Assembly (NCBI GenBank): GCA_964602455.1
Contig: CAZRRG010000043.1
Span: forward strand, 1-18,551
Direction of reading: 5' to 3'
DNA: 18,551 nt
Source: JBBDIP01 sp964602455
GTDB taxonomy: Bacteria; Bacillota; Sulfobacillia; Fermentithermobacillales; Fermentithermobacillaceae
Made by a program: the position numbers and the translations under genes. Numbering within the stretch: position 1 is the first letter of the stretch; every line of letters starts with the position of its first letter. Under the pieces are notes generated by a model. The model was not told the origin of the DNA and did no database searches. It worked only from the letters and a program-made list of their open reading frames with translations. Shown here in pieces: positions 1 to 5,841 of this stretch.

Positions 1-175
1 GCGCAACGATAGAGATCTTGCTCTTGGCAAACCGTATGGCAGCGTCTCTGAAGAAGCCGATGGGCTTCGTCTCGAATTTCGCATCAAGAAGCACCGCATC
101 GGTCTGCCTGAGCACGAACTTCTCGGGTCCTAGATGAGCAAATCGGGGTTCTGTAGGAGAGTAGACCTTACTCAA
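1..175 (-). CDS. Peptide/nickel ABC transporter permease, DppC-like (partial, N-terminus only)
   Basis: This is the first 58 codons of a second permease; the rest lies beyond the left edge. The start is TTG at 175-173, chosen because a strong AGGAGGG ribosome binding site lies at 182-188 with about 6 bases of spacing, and because the product begins MSKVYSPTEPRF with the LGPEKFVLRQTD stretch that follows, before any membrane helix. A cytoplasmic N-terminal arm ahead of the first helix (just beginning at the edge) is usual for DppC/OppC proteins. The start overlaps the end of the DppB-like gene by 8 bases, so the two are probably translationally coupled. The assignment as DppC rests on position after DppB and on this arm; the conserved permease loop is not in view. 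The ATPase genes normally found with such systems would lie further left. Confidence 0.8.
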   Translation of the reverse strand, partial: MSKVYSPTEPRFAHLGPEKFVLRQTDAVLLDAKFETKPIGFFRDAAIRFAKSKISIVA

Positions 176-1097
176 CGTGTCTCCCTCCTATCCGGATCCT
201 CGGGTCAATGATCCCGTAGGCAAGGTCGACGACAAGGACTGTAACCAGCGTTACAACGGAGTAGAAGATGAGGACCGCGAGAGTGAGTGGGTAGTCAGTG
301 TTATTGATCGAATTAACCATGAGGCCGCCCATTCCGGGAATGGAAAAGATGCGTTCGATAACCATGCTTCCGCTCATGATGTGCGTAAACATCGGGATAA
401 CTACGTTTGCGAGAGGCACCAATGAGTTCCGTATGCCGTGCCGCAGAATGGCCTGGGCTTCGGTCAACCCCTTTGTCCTGGCGAGAAGCATGAAGTCGGA
501 GTTTATCGTTTCTGCCAGCTCTGCCCTAAGATACCGGGTGACCCTCGCTATGGGGCCAAGTGACAGGGCTATGATCGGTAGTGTCAGGCTGTGCAGCTTT
601 GCAAAGCCGCTCGCCGAGGCCTCGTAAATGATGGGAAACCAACCCGATCTGAATGCGGCGTAATACTGCAGTAGCGTCGCGAAGATGAACGACGGAACCG
701 AGATGAAGATCACTACCATGAAAGAGGTCGTGTAGTCCACGATAGAATTCTTGCGCACCGCGGCAATGATGCCGAGCAGAACTCCGATGGGAAGAGAGAT
801 CAACAAAGACAAGAGGTTGTTGTACATGGAGACAGGGATCTTCATCTTGAGGACGTCAAACACAGGGACACCAATGTACATCTTGATCGACGTGCCCCAG
901 TCACCCTTGAGCACCAGGTCACGCAGGAAGATCCCGTACTGCACCGGAATGGGCTTATCCAGGTGATACTTCGCTCGAAGGATTTCCAATTGAGCAGCGG
1001 TCATATCAGCATCGTCTGCATACATACTGCCCGGCATCAGTCGTATCACCATGAACCCAATGGTTATGATGATGAACAGCGTGATTACCATGGCCAC
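168..1097 (-). CDS. Peptide/nickel ABC transporter permease, DppB-like
   Basis: Inner-membrane subunit of a binding-protein-dependent importer for peptides or a related solute. The 309 residues show about six hydrophobic segments, an early RLMPGSMYADD element just after the first helix, a periplasmic AKYHLDKPIPVQYGIFL stretch typical of DppB/OppB, and a cytoplasmic coupling loop around residues 193-230 (ELAETINSDFMLLARTKGL), the EAA-like region that contacts the ATPase. The GTG at 1097 is the first usable start, but the in-frame codons just upstream encode LKYVLQRL, the usual beginning of this family, and run open back to a stop without any ATG, GTG, TTG or CTG. A TCG codon stands where a start would be expected, downstream of a GGGAGGGG ribosome binding site, so the true N-terminus is probably about ten residues longer, with a sequence error or an unusual start. 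Part of an operon with the binding protein upstream and DppC downstream. Confidence 0.9.
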   Translation of the reverse strand: MAMVITLFIIITIGFMVIRLMPGSMYADDADMTAAQLEILRAKYHLDKPIPVQYGIFLRDLVLKGDWGTSIKMYIGVPVFDVLKMKIPVSMYNNLLSLLISLPIGVLLGIIAAVRKNSIVDYTTSFMVVIFISVPSFIFATLLQYYAAFRSGWFPIIYEASASGFAKLHSLTLPIIALSLGPIARVTRYLRAELAETINSDFMLLARTKGLTEAQAILRHGIRNSLVPLANVVIPMFTHIMSGSMVIERIFSIPGMGGLMVNSINNTDYPLTLAVLIFYSVVTLVTVLVVDLAYGIIDPRIRIGGRHVE

Positions 1098-1180
1098 TAG
1101 GCGTTGGAGTACATACTTAAGCGAAGGAGTCCCCTCCCGACAAGAACGGTAGCCTTTCCCACACGACGGTTGCGAGGTGA

Positions 1181-1224
1181 GTCCGGTGCCCGAAAGATGC
1201 TTCTTACGCCTTCAGGCACCGGAC
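1181..1224. repeat. 10-bp inverted repeat between binding-protein and permease genes
   Basis: GTCCGGTGCC at 1181-1190 is perfectly complementary to GGCACCGGAC at 1215-1224, leaving a 24-base loop. It sits in the 151-base gap between the binding-protein stop and the permease start. No run of T follows it on the minus strand, so it does not look like a full intrinsic terminator. Hairpins in this position in ABC importer operons often stabilise the binding-protein message or attenuate downstream transcription; that role is inferred here. Confidence 0.6.
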
Positions 1225-1248
1225 GGTTATCAGACTGACCTCTTAGGA

Positions 1249-2989
1249 CTACTCAACTACCTTGGCCCACATCCATCCCCAGCCGAATCCGGCTCTGTAG
1301 CTCCCAAGAGGCAACTCGATGCGATCGCTAACCATAGCGCGCCCGGGAGTCTCGTAAACGGGGATGGTTAGTGCTTCATCTATCAAGATCTGCTCCATCT
1401 CGAAGCACAGGTCGAGACGATAGTCGTTATCCGTCTTCCCTCTCTCAGACTGATTCGCCTTCTGCCATAGGTCATCGTAATACTCGTTGAAGTAGGGTTC
1501 ATTCTTGTTGTTGAACCAGCTGGCATACACCTTGAACCCGTTGGCAACGTCGGTGAGACTGACTTCCCAGCCTCCCCAGGCAAGCTCGTACGAATCGGGG
1601 TTATCCTTCCACCCTTTCCGCAGTGTCGACGCCATGGAGCTGGACACGGCCTCTATCTTGAGCTCGAACTTGGGGCCGAGGACCTCGGGCCAGCTCTTGT
1701 GCAGGAACTCTGTCACGGCTTTGGTGTTAGAGGAAGTCTCCGAGTAGATCATCGTTACCGTGACCTTGTCGAGTCCCAGTTCATCCAAGGCCTCCTGGAA
1801 GTACTGCCTCGCAAGCTCGGGATCGAAACCGTTGTTAGCGGGCAAGTAAGCCTGAGCCTCGGGAAGCTGCCGGAACGGAACACCGGTCTCTACACTAGAA
1901 AGGATCGCAGAGGCGACTATCCAGGTGGCCGGCTCGCCTTTCACCAGCTTAGCGATGGATTCCCGATCTGTGGCATAGAAGAGAGCCTTACGGAAGTTCT
2001 GATTGCCCAGTGCGTTGTTGTTCTTGCTGTTGCCGATGTTAACACAGATCGAGGTCACGGACTCAGGGAGTGTGGTTACAAGCCTAGGATCGTCCTCATA
2101 CTGTTCTATCGCCGCGGCTCCCACCGACACATAGTCGAGCTTGCCCGTCAAGAACATCTCCAAGGCCGTATTACTGTCCGTAATCTGATAGAAGATCGCT
2201 TTTTCGAGGCTGATCTGATCGGCTAGAACATAGTCGGCGTTACGCTCAAACACGAACTGGGACCCTTCGATCCATTCCTTCAGGATGAACGGTCCACAGC
2301 TCATAAAACCTCCGTTGGGAGTCCCGTAAGAGTTGGTGGCGCGGTCCTGAGAGAAGCAGGCCTCCCAGGTGGGTTTGTGCACGAGGTGTGTGTACTTGGT
2401 AGAGAACTGGGTTTTTACATCCTGCACGGTAGCGAAGCCGGTGGTCTCTATGCGGAGAGTGTAGTCGTCGACCTTCTTAATGCCAACGCTGTCCCACGGC
2501 ACCGAGTTTGTGTTTCCCTGCTGGTAGTAATCAACCGCGCCCTTAATCGTTATGAACTCGCTGGCAACTTGTGAGGCGCGTCTGGTGAGGAGAACCGGAT
2601 CCATAACCTGCTGGAGTGAGTAGATGACATCGTCAACCGTGATTGGGTCACCATTTGCCCACTTGGCGTTCTTACGGATCTTGATTTCCCAGAGANNNNN
2701 NNNNNACCGGATCCCCCTCAGCAAGCTGCCCCTCCAGGGAGAACCCATCGCGGGTGGCATTGGGGAAGTACTCGTACAGTCCGAGCGAACACATGTCGAG
2801 AATCGTGGTACCCGCAGACTCCGAGCTTTGGAAAGGGTTGAGAGTCGAGACAGTGCCGACGTAAGTGTAGAGAGTTCCATAAACCGCAGGCTTCTTGGGT
2901 TCGCCCTCCGGTTGGGCAGCCGGAGAACTGCACCCGACAAAAACGCACGCCAGAATGAGGAGAACGGCGAGCAGTGGCCTTTTACGCAA
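1249..2989 (-). CDS. Solute-binding lipoprotein, SBP_bac_5 (peptide/nickel) family, interrupted by assembly gap
   Basis: Extracellular lipid-anchored receptor for the adjacent permeases. The start is TTG at 2989-2987, preceded by GGGGGTG about 5 bases upstream. It gives MRKRPLLAVLLILACVFVGC, a short lipoprotein signal with the lipid-modified Cys at residue 20. After the 10 N the family resumes at LWEIKIRKNAKWANGDPITVDD, with later signatures SCGPFILKEWIEGSQFVFERN (a GxGPY/FxLKEW variant) and NFRKALFYATDRESIAK. The final residues contain the expected NEYYDDLWQKAN segment. The reading frame shifts across the N run, so a single continuous reading frame gives a false N-terminus. About 94 residues precede the gap and 481 follow it, giving close to 575 plus a few missing residues, normal for the family. 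Substrate is unknown. Probably regulated by the divergent LysR gene. Confidence 0.88.
2696..2705. other. Assembly gap (10 N) inside the binding-protein gene
   Basis: Ten unresolved bases lie within a conserved part of the binding protein, between QLAEGDP and WEIKIRKNAKW. The coding frames on the two sides disagree by one base if the gap is taken as exactly 10. Restoring a continuous protein requires a gap whose true length is a multiple of three, so the 10 N are a placeholder. Confidence 0.95.
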
Positions 2990-3068
2990 GCTAACACCCC
3001 CAATTTGTAGTGTAGAAACGGATGAGGAAGCTAAGGGCCAGCGTGGTATATGTACGTCTCTAGGTTTT

Positions 3069-3081
3069 ATGATAGCATCAT
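3069..3081. promoter_or_regulatory. Short dyad, possible secondary LysR-type site
   Basis: ATGAT at 3069-3073 and ATCAT at 3077-3081 form an inverted repeat around AGC. It lies in the divergent space between the binding-protein gene and the LysR gene, with its centre 50 bp from that of the stronger palindrome at 3116-3134. LysR-type regulators commonly bind a primary and a secondary site in such regions. The arms are short, so chance is possible. No convincing -35/-10 pair was found for either gene. Confidence 0.3.
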
Positions 3082-3115
3082 CCCAAGAGCCGTAGAGCGA
3101 TGGTTCCGCATGTTC

Positions 3116-3134
3116 CCATTCCATTTTGGAATGG
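3116..3134. promoter_or_regulatory. Palindromic candidate operator for the LysR regulator
   Basis: CCATTCCA at 3116-3123 and TGGAATGG at 3127-3134 are perfect 8-bp inverted arms around TTT. The palindrome includes T-N11-A (T3119, A3131) placed symmetrically, which is the LysR-type box. It ends 27 bases before the LysR start codon and is shared by the divergent transporter promoter region. This suggests autoregulation together with control of the transporter operon. Binding is inferred, not shown. Confidence 0.65.
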
Positions 3135-3161
3135 CTCTTATCTCTGCGGGGGGCATCACAA

Positions 3162-4055
3162 ATGGATGAGCTCAAGCTTTACTACTTCCGCTCGGTCTGC
3201 CGCCATCTCAGCTTCACGAGAGCCGCAAAGGCCTGCAACGTGGTCCAGTCGACGATAAGCAAGCAGATCGCCGCCCTAGAGGACGAACTCGGAGTGAAGC
3301 TGTTCCATCGCCAGAACAAGGGCATCCAACTCACCCCTGCCGGAAGGAGGCTCCTGGCGAACGCTGATGCCTACGCAAACCAGTATAGAGCGATTAACGC
3401 AAGCGTACGTAGGCTGATGATGGCTCGTACCGACAGTATCACAGTCGGTGTAGGCCAGTACGAGGCCGATCTTATCCTGGAACCGCTGAAGATCTACGCC
3501 GAAAGATATCCTGAGGTAGAAGTTAACTGTATGCATTATGCCTACTCGAATCTAGTCTCCTTCTGGGCGAGCGGCACGCTGGATGTCGCGATCGGCACCG
3601 AACTCTGTGCGAAGAAGTTCAGGTCAAAGGCATCTGTGGTACTACTTTCGACCAAGTGGATGGTGGCTGCTCATAAAGATAGTCCTTTCTGGGACCTTGA
3701 TGCGGACCAACAGAGAAGGCTGGAAGGCCAGCTGGTTATAACCACCATTAGCAACGAGTATGAGCCGGTACGCCCATATTGCATAAACAACCGGCTAGAT
3801 CAAGTAGCATTCACCCACAGCAACACCTACGCCTCGCAGCTCCTGATGCTCAGGGCAAACATGGGGATCGCACTGCTCCCATCTTTCCTGAAACCCAGCA
3901 TGCCCGAGGACGTGATCATGAAGGACGTGCTAGACCCATCTTTGGTGCTCAGGTTCGTGGCCATGTATGATGCCGAGACCTGTTCTGAAGCGACGACGAA
4001 GTTTATACAACTGTGCAAAGAGAAACTTAAGGCCTGTGTCCCGTGTGGATACTAG
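3162..4055 (+). CDS. LysR-family transcriptional regulator
   Basis: DNA-binding regulator of 297 residues. The N-terminal winged helix-turn-helix is clear: LKLYYFRSVCRHLSFTRAAKACNVVQSTISKQIAALEDELGVKLFHR at residues 4-50, with the recognition helix in the STISKQIAALE part, followed by a linker helix and a substrate-binding-like effector domain from about residue 90. I chose ATG 3162 over the TTG at 3126 because a GGGGGG ribosome binding site lies about 8 bases before it, and because the family begins a few residues before the LxxFxxV segment. It reads away from the peptide-type ABC importer, so it most likely controls that operon in response to a small molecule related to its substrate. A strong palindrome with a T-N11-A core lies just upstream. 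The identity of the effector cannot be read from the sequence. Confidence 0.92.
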   Translation: MDELKLYYFRSVCRHLSFTRAAKACNVVQSTISKQIAALEDELGVKLFHRQNKGIQLTPAGRRLLANADAYANQYRAINASVRRLMMARTDSITVGVGQYEADLILEPLKIYAERYPEVEVNCMHYAYSNLVSFWASGTLDVAIGTELCAKKFRSKASVVLLSTKWMVAAHKDSPFWDLDADQQRRLEGQLVITTISNEYEPVRPYCINNRLDQVAFTHSNTYASQLLMLRANMGIALLPSFLKPSMPEDVIMKDVLDPSLVLRFVAMYDAETCSEATTKFIQLCKEKLKACVPCGY

Positions 4056-4075
4056 AGGCTCTTCAACTGGGTGGC

Positions 4076-4099
4076 CTCGCCTCACCTATGACACGGCTC
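4076..4099. repeat. 24-bp direct repeat, distal copy of the rlmH 3' end (candidate attachment site)
   Basis: This sequence matches 4984-5007 at 22 of 24 positions, differing at 4087 (T against G) and 4092 (C against T). On the minus strand it would read E-P-C-H-R-stop, a degenerate copy of the rlmH terminus E-P-Y-H-R-stop plus six following bases. Similarity ends abruptly on both sides. It lies outside any gene, 20 bases after the LysR stop. The pattern is that of an att-type duplication flanking 4100-4983. Confidence 0.7.
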
Positions 4100-4252
4100 T
4101 TCGTATCGCACTAGCTACGAGGAAACCTAGGCGCGTAAGCCACTAGGGGCCGGCGTGTCAGGGAACGAGATGCTCGCGTGATCGTCTACATGATGAAGAT
4201 GAGGCAACTCAGAAGCCACTTTGAACAAGACTCGAAGGAGCATCTGGCCAAA

Positions 4253-4975
4253 ATGATTCCCGCCCGAAAGCCTGCGACACAAAGACGTGCGCTCTTCACA
4301 TGGCTTGTTATGATCCCGGTCTTTACCCTGGTATCAGGTTGCGCGTCCAGGACAGCGAGCAACTCTCCCCCGCCGGCTCTATCGCCACTTAGTGCGTATG
4401 AGTCCGTGCTTCAGGGCAAGATGCCGTTTTTCTGCGTCGACGCAGCACAAGACCTGCACATTAGCCAACTAGGTCAGGCGTTGAGCGCCGACGGAAGCGT
4501 CGAAGCCAGGGTCACAAAACTGGCCGTGGTTGATCTCGATAGCGATGAGACGCTGGAAGTTGTCCTGGGGCTTGCCGTGAACGACAACGAGGATTTCGGA
4601 TTCGAGGTCCTGCATTATCAAGACGGAGTGGTGTACGGATACGCTTTCCCGTACAGAGCCCTAATGAACCTCAAGGCCGATGGGACGTTTTCGTTCTCGA
4701 GCGGTGCCGCGGATAGCGGGTTCGGCACGCTGGAGTTCACGGACAGTGGCTACATAGTCCACAGAGCCACGTACTGCGAATCATCTTACAGTTCAACCCA
4801 AGAGCAGACGGTCTCGTATTTCGTCGACGGTCAGGCCAGTACAGAGGAGGATTTCCTGTCTGCGATCGCTAGGCAAAACGAGAAAGCAGATGTGTTGTGG
4901 CATGATCTCGAACACATTAGCTTGCAGGATGTGATACTGGAGGACCTGGTCAAGCTTGCATCAGGAGATGCGTGA
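4253..4975 (+). CDS. Uncharacterised lipoprotein with acidic DxDxD-type loop
   Basis: Predicted lipid-anchored extracellular protein of 240 residues. ATG 4253 gives MIPARKPATQRRALFTWLVM, then a hydrophobic stretch and the lipobox LVSGC, with the modified Cys at residue 30. The earlier GTG (4178) and ATGs (4190-4199) would give an n-region near 40 residues or more before the hydrophobic core, so they are less likely. AAGGAG at 4235-4240 is the nearest ribosome binding site, with a long 12-base spacing. The mature part holds AVVDLDSDETLEVVL, a DxDxD...E loop as in EF-hand or dockerin-like calcium sites, then EVLHYQDGVVYGYAFPYRALM and a GAADSGFGTLEF segment. I recognise this pattern from uncharacterised Bacillota lipoproteins but know no function. 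The gene lies alone between the two copies of the 24-bp repeat and converges on rlmH with only 14 bases between stops. Confidence 0.8.
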   Translation: MIPARKPATQRRALFTWLVMIPVFTLVSGCASRTASNSPPPALSPLSAYESVLQGKMPFFCVDAAQDLHISQLGQALSADGSVEARVTKLAVVDLDSDETLEVVLGLAVNDNEDFGFEVLHYQDGVVYGYAFPYRALMNLKADGTFSFSSGAADSGFGTLEFTDSGYIVHRATYCESSYSSTQEQTVSYFVDGQASTEEDFLSAIARQNEKADVLWHDLEHISLQDVILEDLVKLASGDA

Positions 4976-4983
4976 GTGAAGAA

Positions 4984-5007
4984 CTCGCCTCACCGATGAT
5001 ACGGCTC
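4984..5007. repeat. 24-bp direct repeat, proximal copy comprising the rlmH 3' end (candidate attachment site)
   Basis: The last five sense codons and the stop of rlmH, plus six bases beyond, are repeated at 4076-4099. In staphylococci the 3' end of rlmH (orfX), over the same ExYHK/R-stop codons, is the integration site of SCC elements; that is established knowledge. Here only the duplication is seen; no recombinase gene is present in the window. Confidence 0.7.
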
Positions 5008-5469
5008 ACCCTTCCCTATCCTGAACGCCCTGTACAACTGCTCCGCGAGGAGCATGGGCATGAACTGGTGAGGGAAGGTCATGGGGCCCATCGATAGGCG
5101 AAGGCGGGCACGATCTAGTATCTCGGGGGCTAATCCTGTGGTCCCACCGATAACGAAAGCCAGGTTGGGATCACCGGCCAACGCACGTTCCTGAATCCAC
5201 CTACTGAAGTCTTCAGAGGACATCTCCGTGCCCCGGATGTCCAGGGCAACCACATACTCATTGTCCCGGAGAGTGCGGAGGACGCGCTCTGCCTCAAGCT
5301 GCCTTGCAGCGGCCAGTTGTTTGTCAGAGGAAGTCTCCGGCACCGGCTCATCCTGCAGTTCGACCAGTTCGACATGGGCATAGGGACCGAGCCGCTTGAG
5401 GTACTCGGCGACGCCGTCACGCAGGTACTTCTCCCGAACCTTGCCGACCAGGATGATCCGAATACGCAT
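4990..5469 (-). CDS. rlmH: 23S rRNA pseudouridine-1915 N3-methyltransferase RlmH
   Basis: Methylates the N3 of pseudouridine 1915 in helix 69 of 23S rRNA on assembled 70S ribosomes, using S-adenosylmethionine. The 159-residue product has the family's standard length. It begins MRIRIILVGKVREKYLRDG, has the SPOUT knot elements ALDIRG (75-80), FVIGGTTGLAPE (105-116) and LSMGPMTFPHQF (125-136), and ends LLAEQLYRAFRIGKGEPYHR, the conserved C-terminus. ATG 5469 is chosen because GGAGG stands 7 bases upstream; the frame is open back to 5784, but that extension is low-complexity and absent from the family. A TACAAT hexamer (minus strand, 5539-5534) could be its -10, without a good -35. Its last codons form one copy of the 24-bp direct repeat. 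Confidence 0.97.
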   Translation of the reverse strand: MRIRIILVGKVREKYLRDGVAEYLKRLGPYAHVELVELQDEPVPETSSDKQLAAARQLEAERVLRTLRDNEYVVALDIRGTEMSSEDFSRWIQERALAGDPNLAFVIGGTTGLAPEILDRARLRLSMGPMTFPHQFMPMLLAEQLYRAFRIGKGEPYHR

Positions 5470-5615
5470 CTCCGTTCCTCCACCCCGAACTAGTCGAAAT
5501 CCCAGGCTCCGAGTCCGAGCCAGCCTCCCCGGTATTGTACCACCCTGCCACTTCGCTCCTTGCCAGGAGTCCGCGCGCTCCCGGTTGGCCCGTCGCCCTA
5601 ATGCGAGGGACCCGC

Positions 5616-5630
5616 CGCTAGAGCCTAGCG
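5616..5630. repeat. 6-bp perfect hairpin with 3-base loop
   Basis: CGCTAG (5616-5621) and CTAGCG (5625-5630) flank AGC. On the minus strand it follows the stop of the small membrane ORF by 11 bases. There is no T run after it, so it resembles the stem of a terminator without the tail. The surrounding 5470-5641 gap before rlmH also has a 5-bp CTCCT/AGGAG hairpin near 5555-5575 and nothing else I could support. Confidence 0.4.
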
Positions 5631-5641
5631 ACCACGGACCG

Positions 5642-5830
5642 CTACCTCGGCAGCAGCCCCAAGTACCGCCAGTAGGGGATAGACACAAGAACAGCCACAA
5701 CCGTAACAGCGGACGCTGCCAGTGACAGCAGAGTGGCCTTACGCTGGTCTGCAAGCCTCCCCTGCGCCGCTTGGTGAGAAACAAGGTATGTGTCGCTCTG
5801 GAACGGCAGAAGCCAGATCGATTGGACCAT
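5642..5830 (-). CDS. Possible small single-helix membrane protein
   Basis: A 62-residue reading frame begins with ATG at 5830, 11 bases after the stop of the MEDS-domain kinase on the same strand. The product starts MVQSIWLLPFQSDTYLVSHQ, has a basic stretch RLADQRK, then a hydrophobic segment of roughly 25 residues (LLSLAASAVTVVAVLVSIPYW) and a short tail. The charge pattern fits one membrane helix at the C-terminal half. No clear ribosome binding site is present, so translation would depend on coupling to the kinase gene. I do not recognise a family. It may be real, given the tight spacing and the coherent hydrophobic helix, or a chance frame. Confidence 0.4.
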   Translation of the reverse strand: MVQSIWLLPFQSDTYLVSHQAAQGRLADQRKATLLSLAASAVTVVAVLVSIPYWRYLGLLPR

Positions 5831-5841
5831 AAGATGTTGAT

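Noticed and set aside
2706..3003. Alternative N-terminus of the binding protein read continuously through the N run
   Set aside because: It yields an Arg/Ser-rich sequence without signal peptide, while the other frame encodes a clear lipoprotein signal and family sequence.
3083..3096. GAGCCGTA match to the start of the 24-bp rlmH repeat as a third attachment site
   Set aside because: Only eight bases match before divergence, within chance expectation for this window.
5525..5560. T-box-like AGGGTGGTAC sequence on the minus strand upstream of rlmH
   Set aside because: Canonical T-boxes continue ACCGCG and have a downstream CGTCCCT partner and terminator; here AATACCGGGG follows, and no specifier stem or terminator is seen.
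5229..5784. Extended RlmH N-terminus from 5784
   Set aside because: The added residues are low-complexity and not part of the family; the internal ATG at 5469 has an ideal ribosome binding site and gives the standard 159 residues.
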